A stretch of DNA of 64,000 bases from Candidatus Deianiraea vastatrix (GTDB taxonomy: Bacteria > Pseudomonadota > Alphaproteobacteria > Rickettsiales > Deianiraeaceae), in NCBI RefSeq assembly GCF_007993655.1, contig NZ_CP029077.1, positions 676,744 to 740,743 on the forward strand, written 5' to 3'. Positions 1-10,006 of this stretch are shown one piece after another. Under the pieces are notes generated by a model. It had not been told where the DNA came from and did no database searches. It saw only the letters and a program-made list of their open reading frames with translations. A program made the position numbers and the translations under genes. Numbering within the stretch: position 1 is the first letter of the stretch; every line of letters begins with the position of its first letter.

Positions 1-1277
1 GGAAAATGCGATAAATTCATCTTATTTTTCTGCAAATCTAATCTTTCTTTTCTATCACCCCTAGCATATTTATCTATTTTTTTATCGGTAAAAGATATCT
101 CTTCCTTTATTTTAGCTAATAATTTCGACCTAGATTTTGCCTCTTTGATAGCATCATTATCACCATTAAGGCAATCTTTTATTAGCACTAATTCTTTTAA
201 TTTATCCTTTGCTGATGCAAGATATTTACTATATACCTGATCTTTTTTATCAAGCGCTATATTCAAAGGCGATTCAAAAAGCCCAGATGATGTTGCAATA
301 TGTATTCCACTGCAATAATCAGATACCGTCTTTGCAATTTCTACTGATTTTTCAATATCATTTATAAAAACATTTGACCCATCAACTAGCCCAAGAGATA
401 TTTCTTTTTCTGTCTTATTTTTAACTATATAATCAATTTGTGACTCGTAATTTGAAAGATTTAAATGCACACAATCAACCGGAAGCGAAAAAATCATATC
501 AGCATTACTGCCAATATACCCAAATCCGGTTGTCAAAGTTATCTTTATATCACCAATCATACTCGCAATTTTCTCATATGTTGTTTTGTATAAATCTTGA
601 TAAACGCTTGGTAAATCTGTAGACAAAAATGGTTCATCAATTTGAATCTCTTTTGTTCCTATTCTTCTTAGATTAACAAATATAGCTTTATAAACTTCTA
701 TTATCTCCGCTAGTGTTCTTTGCGTGTCAATCTCAGTACAATCTTCATCATCAGCATCATAGACCTTGCTAAGCAATATATAGCTAATTGGACCAAGAAT
801 AACAGGTCTTGGTATTATATTCATTTCCTTTGCCTCAATAAAATGTTGCATTACCTTGTTATCTGAAATTGCAAAATCCGTTACATCCTGCAACTCAGGA
901 ACCGTATAAAACAACCTAGTATTAAACCACGATCTGCATTCCATTCCAGGAACTTCAAATTTATCCTTCCTATGTCCAACTATAGGTGCAAAATATATAT
1001 CCGACGGAACTTCACCACCTTCCCAATAATATCTATTTGGAATATTGCCTATCATAACGCTCATATCCCATACATTATCATGCCATGTAAAGTCATTTAC
1101 AGGTATTATGTCAATTCCTATATCTTGTTGTAGCTGTAAATTATCTCTTCTTATTTTTCTTCCAATCTTATATAACTCGGTTTCACTAATTTTGCTACTT
1201 AAAAAGTTATTTATTGCATCTATTAATTCCATATTTTCACCTATACATGGAAAGCCTAAAGTGGCAGTTTTAATCAC
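1..1277 (-). CDS. Second MetE-like cobalamin-independent methionine synthase, N-terminal part (runs off the window)
   Basis: The reading frame enters from the left edge. It matches the N-terminal barrel of MetE, which binds methyltetrahydropteroyl-polyglutamate and transfers its methyl group to homocysteine. Visible landmarks are GFPCIG at the start, FNTRLFYTVPEL, RPVILGPISYILL and QIDEPF, each with a counterpart in the full metE at 42373-44577. I place the start at a GTG (1275-1277), because the conserved GFPCIG lies upstream of the first ATG (1232) and would otherwise be lost. Compared with the full copy it has extra residues after the PISYILL segment (about SKVYDADDEDCTE) and is clearly diverged. 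The zinc-binding C-terminal half lies outside the window, so it cannot be told whether this is an active enzyme, a specialised paralogue or a MetE-core protein. The homology is clear; the function of this copy is inference. Confidence 0.8.
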   Translation of the reverse strand, partial: MIKTATLGFPCIGENMELIDAINNFLSSKISETELYKIGRKIRRDNLQLQQDIGIDIIPVNDFTWHDNVWDMSVMIGNIPNRYYWEGGEVPSDIYFAPIVGHRKDKFEVPGMECRSWFNTRLFYTVPELQDVTDFAISDNKVMQHFIEAKEMNIIPRPVILGPISYILLSKVYDADDEDCTEIDTQRTLAEIIEVYKAIFVNLRRIGTKEIQIDEPFLSTDLPSVYQDLYKTTYEKIASMIGDIKITLTTGFGYIGSNADMIFSLPVDCVHLNLSNYESQIDYIVKNKTEKEISLGLVDGSNVFINDIEKSVEIAKTVSDYCSGIHIATSSGLFESPLNIALDKKDQVYSKYLASAKDKLKELVLIKDCLNGDNDAIKEAKSRSKLLAKIKEEISFTDKKIDKYARGDRKERLDLQKNKMNLSHF

Positions 1278-1420
1278 AAAAATAAAAAACAGCAAAAATT
1301 TTTACCGTAAAAAAATAATAATCAAGAAAAAAATAAAATAATACATTAAAATTCAATAACCCTTATATCAAACTTTGCAAAAAATTCAACCTCTAAGTTA
1401 AAAGTACGCTTGTAACTACA

Positions 1421-2380
1421 TTAATTCATTGTGAAAAAAACCTTCATGTGTACTGGGATTTTTGGCTTTTTTGCAGGCAGATAATCTACGTTCTCAATGC
1501 AAATATTATACGATAAAAGCTGTAATTTTTGCCCTTTTTCATATCGTTTATTGTACTTTTCATCGCCTAAAATCGGTGCGTTAAGCGATAGCGCGTGCAA
1601 GCGAATTTGATGAATTCTGCCCGTAATTGGGCGAAAAATCGCTATTGTTAAAGGTCTTTTATACCCATCGTAGTTGTTACAAAAGACAAACTCGCTCGCC
1701 ATTTCATTTTCCTCATTAATTACCACACTTTCTTTATTAATTGTTGCCAAAACTTCGTATTCGCTAACAGCCAAATCTCCGCCAGTTTCAACATTTTTTG
1801 CAAGGGACTCATTTCCTGCAATTTTTTCAATTCTTGTCGCGATTTTACCGGATTTTTGAGGTAAAATGCCATCTAAAACTGCAATATAGGTCTTTTTTAC
1901 CACTCTTTCGCGGAAAAAACGCGAAAATTTATCTGCAGCCTGCTTTCCTTTTGCAAATATCATTATTCCGCTTGTGTTTTTGTCAAGTCTGTGGACTATT
2001 TTTGCGCTTTTATCGATACATTTTAACACTTCAATTAAAGAAAAATCAATGCCATCGCCATCTTGAACGGCAAATCCATATGGTTTGTCGATGAGAAAAA
2101 TCTCGTCATTTTCAAAAATTATTGATTTTCTCACAATTTCAATCATTTCTTCAGTTGGCAATTTGCTTTTTTCGCTTTTTTCAGAAATGGCGACTAAATC
2201 TGAAATAAAAATCTCATCATTACAGGAAATTCTTGCGTTAAAATCAGACTTTTTCCCATTTTTTTTGATAAAACCATTGCGTGTAAATTTGCAAATCAGA
2301 CCGTGCGTCAGGCCAATTTTTTCCTTTAAATACCTATCAAATCGCGCGTTATCATAATCTTTTTCAACTTTTAATATCAT
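1421..2380 (-). CDS. rluC: RluC/RluD-type 23S rRNA pseudouridine synthase
   Basis: 319 residues with an N-terminal S4 RNA-binding domain (about 1-60) followed by the pseudouridine synthase catalytic domain. The catalytic motif is HRLDKNTSGIMIFAKG, with the conserved Asp in RLD, and RIHQIRLHAL lies near the C terminus. The family isomerises uridines in 23S rRNA; in alphaproteobacteria the RluC type acts on helices 39, 73 and 90, but the exact target cannot be read from the sequence. The start ATG (2378-2380) overlaps the stop of pheS, so the two genes are most likely translated as a coupled pair. Full length for the family. Subfamily choice (RluC over RluD) is tentative. Confidence 0.88.
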   Translation of the reverse strand: MILKVEKDYDNARFDRYLKEKIGLTHGLICKFTRNGFIKKNGKKSDFNARISCNDEIFISDLVAISEKSEKSKLPTEEMIEIVRKSIIFENDEIFLIDKPYGFAVQDGDGIDFSLIEVLKCIDKSAKIVHRLDKNTSGIMIFAKGKQAADKFSRFFRERVVKKTYIAVLDGILPQKSGKIATRIEKIAGNESLAKNVETGGDLAVSEYEVLATINKESVVINEENEMASEFVFCNNYDGYKRPLTIAIFRPITGRIHQIRLHALSLNAPILGDEKYNKRYEKGQKLQLLSYNICIENVDYLPAKKPKIPVHMKVFFTMN

Positions 2381-3483
2381 ACATCAAAATGATTAAAATT
2401 GTAATTTTTCATCCAAAACATCGATGTATTATAGAATTTTCTAATGTCCGGCGCGCCATATTTTAGCATCGCCATGCGATCTACGCCAAAGCCAAAGGCA
2501 AAACCTTGATATTTTTTCTCGTCAATATTGCAGTTTTTAAGCACCTCGTCATGTATCATTCCACAGCCCCCAATTTCTAAAAATGTCGATGATTCCTGAA
2601 TTTTTATACCATTTTCAAGCTTTACATAAGGTATATCAATTTCGGCAGAAGGTGATGTAAAAGGGAAAAAACTTGGGCGTAAACGCACCTTTACATCTGT
2701 CTCAAAAAAGTCAGAAAGCATAGCGTTTATCGTGAAAATCATATTGGCCATGGTCACATTTTCGTCAACGCAAAAGCACTCGATTTGATGAAACATTGGG
2801 CTGTGCGTTGCGTCGCTGTCGAATCTAAAAACCTTGCCAAAAGATATGCCGCGAATCGGCGATTTTTCCTTATTCATAGCGTGAATTTGCACATTTGATG
2901 TATGCGTTCGCAAGATATAATCAGTATTTTTTTCGCCATTTTCCGAATTTATATAGAAAGTATCGTGCATTTGCCTTGCCGGATGGCTTTCTGGAATATT
3001 TAATTTTGTGAAATTATTATCACATGTGTCAATTTCCGGCCCATCATACAAAATAAAGCCGAATTTACCTAGGATTTTTATGATTTCATCCGATGTTTTT
3101 GTGATAATATGCAGGCTTCCAGTTTTTTTGTTAATTGACGGCAAAGTTTCGTCAATTTTGTCATTTTTTAGCTTATTTTCCATTTCTTTTGCTTCAATTT
3201 CATTCATTTTTGATAAAATTTGAGCCTCCGCAAAGTTTTTCATTTCATTTGCAATTTGCGCATATTCTTTTTTAACCTGTGCGTCAATTGTGCGAATAAA
3301 TCCCATTAATTTCGTAATAATTCCGTCTTTTCCAAGGATTTTAGGGCGAATTTCGTGCGTTATGACAATATTATCGGATATTTCTTTCATTTTTTCAAGA
3401 ATTTCGGAAAAATCGGCATCCAGACTAGCAATTTCCGCCTTCATTTCACTTGAAATTTGACTTTTTTCTAAAAAATTTTTCAT
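2377..3483 (-). CDS. pheS: Phenylalanyl-tRNA synthetase alpha subunit
   Basis: 368 residues, the usual length for the bacterial alpha subunit, which with PheT forms the alpha2-beta2 enzyme charging tRNA-Phe. The N-terminal quarter is a charged coiled-coil arm. The class II catalytic core shows motif 2 around FRFDSDATHSPMFHQIE and motif 3 as GFAFGFGVDRMAMLKYG. PheT is normally encoded immediately downstream; here rluC follows with a 4-bp overlap instead, so pheT must lie elsewhere, in keeping with the broken-up operons in the window. The start ATG is at 3481-3483. Confidence 0.95.
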   Translation of the reverse strand: MKNFLEKSQISSEMKAEIASLDADFSEILEKMKEISDNIVITHEIRPKILGKDGIITKLMGFIRTIDAQVKKEYAQIANEMKNFAEAQILSKMNEIEAKEMENKLKNDKIDETLPSINKKTGSLHIITKTSDEIIKILGKFGFILYDGPEIDTCDNNFTKLNIPESHPARQMHDTFYINSENGEKNTDYILRTHTSNVQIHAMNKEKSPIRGISFGKVFRFDSDATHSPMFHQIECFCVDENVTMANMIFTINAMLSDFFETDVKVRLRPSFFPFTSPSAEIDIPYVKLENGIKIQESSTFLEIGGCGMIHDEVLKNCNIDEKKYQGFAFGFGVDRMAMLKYGAPDIRKFYNTSMFWMKNYNFNHFDV

Positions 3484-3500
3484 ATTTTCAAAATTAGTAT

Positions 3501-3529
3501 TTGATTATTAAATAATTTGTTTTTAATAT
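3501..3529 (+). promoter_or_regulatory. Sigma70-like promoter of sdhC
   Basis: TTGATT (3501-3506) and TAATAT (3524-3529) separated by 17 nt, placing the transcription start about 15 nt before the sdhC ATG. The fit to consensus and position support it; no experimental evidence. Confidence 0.55.
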
Positions 3530-3550
3530 GCAAGTAATTAGTGAAAAATT

Positions 3551-3970
3551 ATGCACAACAGACCTACATCTCCGCATCTTTCAATATATAAATGGCAGAT
3601 TACATCGGTATTTTCCATATTGCACAGATTAAGTGGCATTGGTTTGTTTGTGGTATTTTTACTATTTGCAATCTTATTTTCTATCGGAGTTGAAAAAACA
3701 ACAAAAAACCACGATGGAGTCTTAGAAATATTGCAAAATTTTCAAAACTTAACACAATCTTGTGTGTATTTTAAATACTTCATTTTTTCTCTAATTTTTA
3801 TTACACTGCTTGGATTTTTCTACCACGCCTTAAATGGAATTAGGTTTTTATTTTGGTCTTTTGCCATGGGCTTTAACCTAAAAACAGTCGAGAAAACCGC
3901 ATATTTAGTACTAATTCTTGCATTTTTACTATCTGGTTATTGCAGCTTTAAAATTATCGCATTATTATGA
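3551..3970 (+). CDS. sdhC: Succinate dehydrogenase cytochrome b556 subunit
   Basis: 139 residues with three membrane helices, matching SdhC, which together with SdhD anchors succinate dehydrogenase (complex II) in the inner membrane and helps bind haem b and quinone. The signature N-terminal region RPTSPHLSIYKW and SILHRLSG (quinone-site Ser and Arg) is present, and FYHALNGIRFLFW carries the haem-ligand His. sdhD, sdhA and sdhB do not follow; the next gene is a LysE-type exporter whose ATG overlaps this stop codon. A promoter is visible 22-50 nt upstream. Confidence 0.92.
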   Translation: MHNRPTSPHLSIYKWQITSVFSILHRLSGIGLFVVFLLFAILFSIGVEKTTKNHDGVLEILQNFQNLTQSCVYFKYFIFSLIFITLLGFFYHALNGIRFLFWSFAMGFNLKTVEKTAYLVLILAFLLSGYCSFKIIALL

Positions 3971-4602
3971 ATTTCGCACTATTTATCGAGGTTTTATTGC
4001 TTTGTATGGTTGGTGTAATTAGCCCTGGACCAAACTTTTTAATGACGGCAGCAAATACAATGGAAAACGGCAGAATTGCTGGAATTTTGACTGCACTTGG
4101 AGTTACATTTGGTGTTACAATATGGCTTTTTGTCTGTGCATTTGGCATATCGGGTCTTTTTTTGGAGCATCAAACATCCTTTTATATTATGCAAATTTTA
4201 TCGATTATATTTGTATTTTACATTGGTTGTAAGATTATTAAAAATCGTCATTCAAGAATTGAAAAAAATCAGAAAAATGAAGAATATAAAACAAAACTTT
4301 CATTTTTTAAATATGGATTTTTGGGCACAATTTTAAACACTGGAGTTGGAATTTTTTACACTATAATTTTTACCAAATTATTCAGTTTTTATGGCAAAGA
4401 TATGAAATATATATACCTCCATATAACAGTATTTAACGCAATAGAGCTAGTTTGGTTTATATTTGTTGCATTTTTTGTATCATTTGCACAAAAATTTATC
4501 AATAAATACTTCAGCAAAATTAACCTTTGCATGGGAATTTCAATGCTTTGCTTTGGCTTCAAAATGCTGTCTCAATTATCGATTTTCAATTTCGTAAATT
4601 AA
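3967..4602 (+). CDS. LysE/RhtB-family amino-acid exporter
   Basis: 211 residues with about six hydrophobic segments and the family signature SPGPNFLMT near the N terminus. LysE/RhtB proteins export amino acids or their analogues across the inner membrane; the substrate cannot be predicted here. The start codon overlaps the sdhC stop (ATGA), so it is probably co-transcribed with sdhC, although no functional link is evident. The last 27 bp overlap the 3' end of ftsI, which is read from the other strand. A second, unrelated-looking LysE-type gene sits in the methionine cluster at 40556-41173. Confidence 0.85.
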   Translation: MNFALFIEVLLLCMVGVISPGPNFLMTAANTMENGRIAGILTALGVTFGVTIWLFVCAFGISGLFLEHQTSFYIMQILSIIFVFYIGCKIIKNRHSRIEKNQKNEEYKTKLSFFKYGFLGTILNTGVGIFYTIIFTKLFSFYGKDMKYIYLHITVFNAIELVWFIFVAFFVSFAQKFINKYFSKINLCMGISMLCFGFKMLSQLSIFNFVN

Positions 4603-6390
4603 TCTTTCCGTGCTTATAATATCCCTTTCCGATTGCTGCATTTTTGGAATTTTCAGAAAAAGACCCATCTGCTCGATTAAACCACTCGTTGCCCTTCCAA
4701 GTGTTCCACCGCCAGTTAGCGAAAGTCTTCTTTCCGCGCTCCATTTTGGCTCATCAAGGCTTATAACCATTGCATATTTTGGATCACTCATCGGAAAGGC
4801 TGCAAAAATCGAAAGCAAGTTTTTCTCTTTTGAATACCCGCCTTTATTGAGCAATTTAATAGCTGTTCCGCTTTTTCCGCCTATGTCGTAATGTGGCGAT
4901 TTTAAGCTTTTCGCCGCACCAAATTGCACTATTTTCCTCATTATAGATAGCATTTTACTCGATGTCTCTTGAGATATGATGCTTTTATCAAGTATAACAT
5001 TATTGCCATTTTTTAAAAGGGTTAAATTTGTGAATTTGCCATTATTTAAAATCGAAATCATAGCGCGAAGCAAATGTGCTTGAGTAATTGCTATTCCATG
5101 CCCATAAGATAATGTAACAGAAGTAATTCCATGCCAATTTTGCTTTTGAGGCATTAAAAATCCACCATTTTCCGGAATTTCAAGATTCATTTTTTCGCCA
5201 AAGCCAAGATTATAAAAAAACTCTCTTTGTTTATCATGTCCAATTTCAAGTGCTATCTTTCCAGATCCAATATTAGATGAATACATCACAACTTCTTCAA
5301 GGGTCATAACATCTCTTCTTTTCACAAAGTCTGTAATCTTATAGCCATTTAACTCAAGATCATCTTTTATAGTATAAACTTTACTCGTTGGTAAGCCGTT
5401 TTCAAGAGCAAGAGCTGTATTTATTAATTTGAAAATTGAACCAAATTCATAAACGCCAAGGGAAAATTTATTAAACGCCCTATCGAAAGTCATAGAACTT
5501 TTATCGTTTGGATTGTAATCCGGAAGACTTGATGCCGCTATAATCTCCCCAGTTTTTACATCGGCAATCATTCCAAATGCCCCTTTTGCCTCATTTGTCT
5601 TCATTGTATCGGTTAAAATTGTATGTAATATCCTTTGAATTTGCAAGTTTACAGATAAATTAACAAAGCCATTTTCATCTGGTTTTATTTTGCCTTGTGA
5701 AATTGATTTTTCAATTCCAGAAACACCCTTGCCGTCATCTGATATTAGTCCTATAATATGTGAAAAAAGCGATCCATGTATATAATATCTTGTTTTTTTA
5801 ACCTGAAATTCAAGCCCTATAACACCATTTTCAAGTAATTTTTTTCTCTCCCTATCTGAAATGCCAAATTGTATTAATATTGATGTATTTTTGCTCCCCT
5901 TTTTTTCCATCGATTTTTCAAGTATTTTCTTATACCTTGATTTTACCCGTGGTAATATTTCCGAGATTTTTAATAACTCATTTTCAATATTTAATACATT
6001 ATAAGGCCTAAAATATAAATCATATGAATTAATATCCTGCGCCAAAATTTCTCCATTTCTATCGACAATTCTTGGATGCTCATCATCTGCATGAAGCCAC
6101 TTTTTATATGCAGAATTTTTAACTGGCAAATTACATACCAAAAATAATGATATATTTAAAATCAAAAAAAGAAAAAATGCAAAAGAAATAGCAAAACGCA
6201 GCCTTACACTAAAGTTATTATCAAGAAATCTAATATATCTTATTTGCTTTAACTTGTAAAAACCAAATATCTTGCATGACTTAACAACGCAAAACACAAT
6301 GAACAATTTACATTTATAAAAAGTATTTCTTAGTTTTATATAAAAAATACTAACTAATATTGAGACTTTGTGTTTCAAATTTTTCTTCAT
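4576..6390 (-). CDS. ftsI: Peptidoglycan D,D-transpeptidase FtsI (penicillin-binding protein 3)
   Basis: About 604 residues: a short cytoplasmic tail, one membrane anchor near residues 65-85, a PBP dimer domain and the transpeptidase domain. The active-site motifs are GSIFK (nucleophile Ser and Lys), SSN in YSSNIGSGK and KSGT in GGKSGTAIK. The enzyme crosslinks septal peptidoglycan during division. I use ATG 6388-6390; a TTG three codons upstream is possible. Either way the start lies inside the end of infB, so the two are translationally coupled. Location after infB rather than in the dcw cluster (ftsL-ftsI-murE) is unusual and suggests cluster break-up. The first 60 residues are longer than usual, and a later non-ATG start cannot be excluded. 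Confidence 0.9.
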   Translation of the reverse strand: MKKNLKHKVSILVSIFYIKLRNTFYKCKLFIVFCVVKSCKIFGFYKLKQIRYIRFLDNNFSVRLRFAISFAFFLFLILNISLFLVCNLPVKNSAYKKWLHADDEHPRIVDRNGEILAQDINSYDLYFRPYNVLNIENELLKISEILPRVKSRYKKILEKSMEKKGSKNTSILIQFGISDRERKKLLENGVIGLEFQVKKTRYYIHGSLFSHIIGLISDDGKGVSGIEKSISQGKIKPDENGFVNLSVNLQIQRILHTILTDTMKTNEAKGAFGMIADVKTGEIIAASSLPDYNPNDKSSMTFDRAFNKFSLGVYEFGSIFKLINTALALENGLPTSKVYTIKDDLELNGYKITDFVKRRDVMTLEEVVMYSSNIGSGKIALEIGHDKQREFFYNLGFGEKMNLEIPENGGFLMPQKQNWHGITSVTLSYGHGIAITQAHLLRAMISILNNGKFTNLTLLKNGNNVILDKSIISQETSSKMLSIMRKIVQFGAAKSLKSPHYDIGGKSGTAIKLLNKGGYSKEKNLLSIFAAFPMSDPKYAMVISLDEPKWSAERRLSLTGGGTLGRATSGLIEQMGLFLKIPKMQQSERDIISTERLIYEIENR

Positions 6391-9046
6391 AAAATTCAAT
6401 TAAGTCGCCAATTTCAAATTTCACATTTGATGCCAATTGTATTCCACACTCATGACCAGTGCTAACTTCTTTAACATCATCTTTAAATCTACGAATGGTT
6501 TTAATATTGCTAATGCCAATCTGCTCAGATCCTCGCAATACCTTTGCAAAACAGCCACGAACAGCAACGCCGCTTTCCATCATACAACCCGCAACCAATT
6601 CGTCTTTTCCAGAGGTAAAAACTTGCCTTACAACCGCCTTTCCTATTAATGTCTCTATTCTTGTTCTTGCAAGATAGCCAGATGCTATTTCTTTCACTTT
6701 ATCAAATAAATGATATATAATACTGAAATTTTCGCATTTTAGACCTTCTTTTTGTATCACAACTTTCGCCCTTGCGTCAGGTGTTACATTAAAACAAAGT
6801 ATGTGTGCGTTTATCGATTTTGCAAGATTTGCATCTGATTCCGTTACAGATCCGGTACCTTTTTGCATCACTTTTATGTTTAATTCAGGGTGGGAAACTT
6901 GCGAAATCATCAAGCAAATTGCCTCAAGAGACCCAAAAGCATCAGCCTTGATGATGAAATTTACATCTTTTTTAACCGTTTTCAAGTCATCAAAACTCAT
7001 CCGATTTGAAGTAATAATACTTGTTTTTTCCATTTCTTTTACTATTTCGTTATACCCTCTTGCATCTTTTTCATCTTTTATATAAAACACATCAGATGAT
7101 GAAGATGGAGTGCTTTCAAAGCCGAAAATTTCAACAGGAATGCCTGGAATTAGCGTATTTAGTCTATTGCCTTTATCGTCAATTATCGCCTTTATTTTCG
7201 CATAAGCCGTGCCTGCAACTATAATATCTCCTATTTTTAAAGTACCGTGTTTTAGTATAATAGTGACTATTGCCCCACGATTTTTATCAAATTTTGCCTC
7301 AATCACATGACCAAAGGCTCTAGCTTTTGTATCTGTTTTTATACTAAGCATTTCGGAATGAAGAGAGATTGTATCCAGTAATTTGTCTATATTTAAATTG
7401 TTTTTCGCCGAAATTTCAACACAAACAACATCACCGCCAAATTTTTCCGCAACAACATTGTGTTGAAGTAAATCTTGAACAACCCTATCAACATTTGCAT
7501 CTTCTTTATCTATCTTATTTATAGCAACTATCATTGGTATTTTTGCAGCTTGAATATGCTTTATTGCTTCAATTGTTTGATTTTGAATGCCATCGTCTGC
7601 CGCAACCACTAAAATCGCTATATCCGTTATACGGCTTCCCATCTTACGCATTGCCGTAAATGCGGCGTGCCCTGGCGTATCAAGAAATGTAATTTTATTG
7701 TGAGATTTTGTCTCAACCATATATGCACCAATATGCTGAGTAATTCCGCCACTTTCGCGCGATGCAATATCGGATTTCCTAATTACATCAAGTAGTGTTG
7801 TCTTTCCGTGATCAACGTGTCCCATTATTGTAACAATTGGAATTCTGCTTTCTTCTGGCTCTATTTCTGCAAGCTCAGAAAACAGTTTTTCGTATATATT
7901 TTGAACCTTTACCCTTTCAACATTATGCCCCATTTCAGTTGCGATAAATTCTGCAGTGTCTATATCCAAAACATCGTTTATACCAGCGGTAATGCCATTT
8001 TTCATCAAAGTTTTTACAACATCTCCAACCTTTTCAGATATAAGCTCTGCTAAATCTCTAACCGAAATATTACCGGAAAGCTCAATGTTTCGCACAACAT
8101 CATCGTATTTTTTAAAGCTTCTTCTTATATTCCTTTTATATTGAATCATAGGTCTAAACGGCTCGGCATCAATATTGCGAAATGATAAGTCCTTTCCAAG
8201 AAATCTCTCATAGTCTCTTGTAATATCTTCTTCTGTTATTACATAATCATTTTTTGCGCTATTTTTTTCATCATCTGTATCATCGGCATTTTCATCTTTT
8301 GATACATTATATACATCACTATCTATAATATCGGAATAATCACTTTCCTGACTTTCAATCTTTTGTAATATACGAGTTCCATATTTATCAATCATTTCTG
8401 TCACTCGATTGTTCGTTTTTGATATTTTAGTCTTTTTTTCCTCTAAATTCTTTTTTTTGCCATCTGCGTGAGTTGTGATATTATTTTTGCCCTTTGCCGG
8501 TTGAGTAAATTTTTTACTTTGAGTATTTTGTCCATATGGCAAGGCATCTAGCGCCAAGGGGTCAGCAGCTTTTATAGCCACATCATCTGTATTTTTCTTT
8601 TTCTCTGTCACAAGATTCATGTTACGCATTTTACCCTGCTGTAAGTAATTTTCAGCTTTCTTTTCTTTATAATATTCGTCAATTTTTCTTTGATTTCCAT
8701 TAACTCTATCCTGTTCACGCTGAGTGCTTTGGCTTATCTTTGGGTTGTCATTTACACTAGAGTCATTTTCTTGAGCTTCATTCTCAACATTTTGCATCTT
8801 TTCTTTTGATGTAGATATGTTCAAATTAAACATCTGTCTTGAAATTTCTTGCTTTTTACCTGAAATATTATCATTATTCTTTTCAGCAATTTTCTTCTGC
8901 TGTCCATTAATATCAAAATTATTCATTGCATTCTTGATTTTATCCATGTTAAGCTTTGCAAGATTAATTTTCAGAGCATCTGCTTTTAGGGTAATTTTAT
9001 TTTCGCTACTATTAGGATTGCTGCTTTCCTTTTTATTATCGCTCAT
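6350..9046 (-). CDS. infB: Translation initiation factor IF-2
   Basis: 898 residues. The first third is a low-complexity, Lys/Asn/Gln-rich region, followed by an IF2_N-like helical segment (around ISVRDLAELISEKVGD) and the GTPase domain with G1 GHVDHGKTTLLD, G3 DTPGHAAF and G4 NKID. C-terminal beta-barrel domains finish the protein. IF-2 places initiator fMet-tRNA on the 30S subunit and promotes subunit joining. A TTGATT box about 50 nt upstream with CATAGT 17 nt further on could be its promoter. nusA, the usual upstream partner, is absent here. ftsI follows with overlap. Confidence 0.97.
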   Translation of the reverse strand: MSDNKKESSNPNSSENKITLKADALKINLAKLNMDKIKNAMNNFDINGQQKKIAEKNNDNISGKKQEISRQMFNLNISTSKEKMQNVENEAQENDSSVNDNPKISQSTQREQDRVNGNQRKIDEYYKEKKAENYLQQGKMRNMNLVTEKKKNTDDVAIKAADPLALDALPYGQNTQSKKFTQPAKGKNNITTHADGKKKNLEEKKTKISKTNNRVTEMIDKYGTRILQKIESQESDYSDIIDSDVYNVSKDENADDTDDEKNSAKNDYVITEEDITRDYERFLGKDLSFRNIDAEPFRPMIQYKRNIRRSFKKYDDVVRNIELSGNISVRDLAELISEKVGDVVKTLMKNGITAGINDVLDIDTAEFIATEMGHNVERVKVQNIYEKLFSELAEIEPEESRIPIVTIMGHVDHGKTTLLDVIRKSDIASRESGGITQHIGAYMVETKSHNKITFLDTPGHAAFTAMRKMGSRITDIAILVVAADDGIQNQTIEAIKHIQAAKIPMIVAINKIDKEDANVDRVVQDLLQHNVVAEKFGGDVVCVEISAKNNLNIDKLLDTISLHSEMLSIKTDTKARAFGHVIEAKFDKNRGAIVTIILKHGTLKIGDIIVAGTAYAKIKAIIDDKGNRLNTLIPGIPVEIFGFESTPSSSSDVFYIKDEKDARGYNEIVKEMEKTSIITSNRMSFDDLKTVKKDVNFIIKADAFGSLEAICLMISQVSHPELNIKVMQKGTGSVTESDANLAKSINAHILCFNVTPDARAKVVIQKEGLKCENFSIIYHLFDKVKEIASGYLARTRIETLIGKAVVRQVFTSGKDELVAGCMMESGVAVRGCFAKVLRGSEQIGISNIKTIRRFKDDVKEVSTGHECGIQLASNVKFEIGDLIEFYEEKFETQSLNIS

Positions 9047-9109
9047 TTTAAATCAAATAAAACCAATTTTCCCTACTATGAAACCAAAAAAAACAAAAAT
9101 CAAGTTATT

Positions 9110-9982
9110 TTACCAATTACTTGCAAGATTTTTTAAATATTGCATATAACTTGACTTGCTTTTGGTAGATTCAACCCATTTTTTCATTGTTTTCTTGTCT
9201 ACAAAACCCATATTTACAGCAATTTCTTCAAGGCATGCAATTTTCGTCGCATGTCTCTTTTCAATTGACTGAATTAAATGCGAAGACTCAAGCAGTGCAT
9301 CAGATGTTCCACTATCAAGCCATATCGAGCTTCTTCCAAGCACTTTAACGTTTAGCTCTTTATTTGAAAGATATATGTTGTTTATATCGGTAATTTCAAG
9401 CTCTCCACGATCAGATGGCTTAAGATTTTTTGCGTATTCAAAAACTTTTTCATCATAAAAATACATCCCCGGAACTGCTATATTTGATTTTGGATTTAGA
9501 GGCTTTTCTTCAATACTTAAAGCCTTTCCATTACCATCTACTTCAACCACCCCATAACGCTCTGGGTCGCTTACCTGATAGCCAAAAATATAAGCACCAG
9601 ACTGCATTTTCACAATATCTGCAAAGAATTCCTTATGATTTGGTATATAAAATATATTGTCTCCAAGCATCATGCACACTTTTGAGCCCTTAAGATCGTC
9701 GTAAGTTAGTAAAAACGCCTCTGCAATGCCATTTGGCTTGTCTTGAATTACATATTGTATCGAAATTCCAAGATGAGATCCATCGCCAAAAAGCTCTTCA
9801 TAAAGTGGTTTATCGTGGCTTGTTGCTATCATGTGAATTTCACGAATTCCAAGTAACATAAGTATTGAAAGCGGATAATAAAGCATCGGCTTGTCATAAA
9901 CCGGCAATAAATGCTTAGAAAAAGCTTTCGTCATAGGGGCAAGCCTTGTTCCACTTCCACCTGCTAAAATTATACCTTTCAT
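9110..9982 (-). CDS. rmlA: Glucose-1-phosphate thymidylyltransferase
   Basis: 290 residues, standard for RmlA, which makes dTDP-glucose from dTTP and glucose-1-phosphate, the first step to dTDP-rhamnose and related LPS sugars. The nucleotidyltransferase signature GGSGTRLAPMTKAFSKHLLP is at the N terminus, with VYDKPMLYYPLS and the metal/sugar-binding MLGDNIFY. rmlB, rmlC and rmlD are not adjacent. The gene is divergent from lpxB, separated by a short spacer that carries its promoter. Together with lpxB it indicates an LPS-bearing outer membrane. Confidence 0.94.
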   Translation of the reverse strand: MKGIILAGGSGTRLAPMTKAFSKHLLPVYDKPMLYYPLSILMLLGIREIHMIATSHDKPLYEELFGDGSHLGISIQYVIQDKPNGIAEAFLLTYDDLKGSKVCMMLGDNIFYIPNHKEFFADIVKMQSGAYIFGYQVSDPERYGVVEVDGNGKALSIEEKPLNPKSNIAVPGMYFYDEKVFEYAKNLKPSDRGELEITDINNIYLSNKELNVKVLGRSSIWLDSGTSDALLESSHLIQSIEKRHATKIACLEEIAVNMGFVDKKTMKKWVESTKSKSSYMQYLKNLASNW

Positions 9983-10006
9983 ATAGATGAAAAAAATTTT
10001 TCTTTA

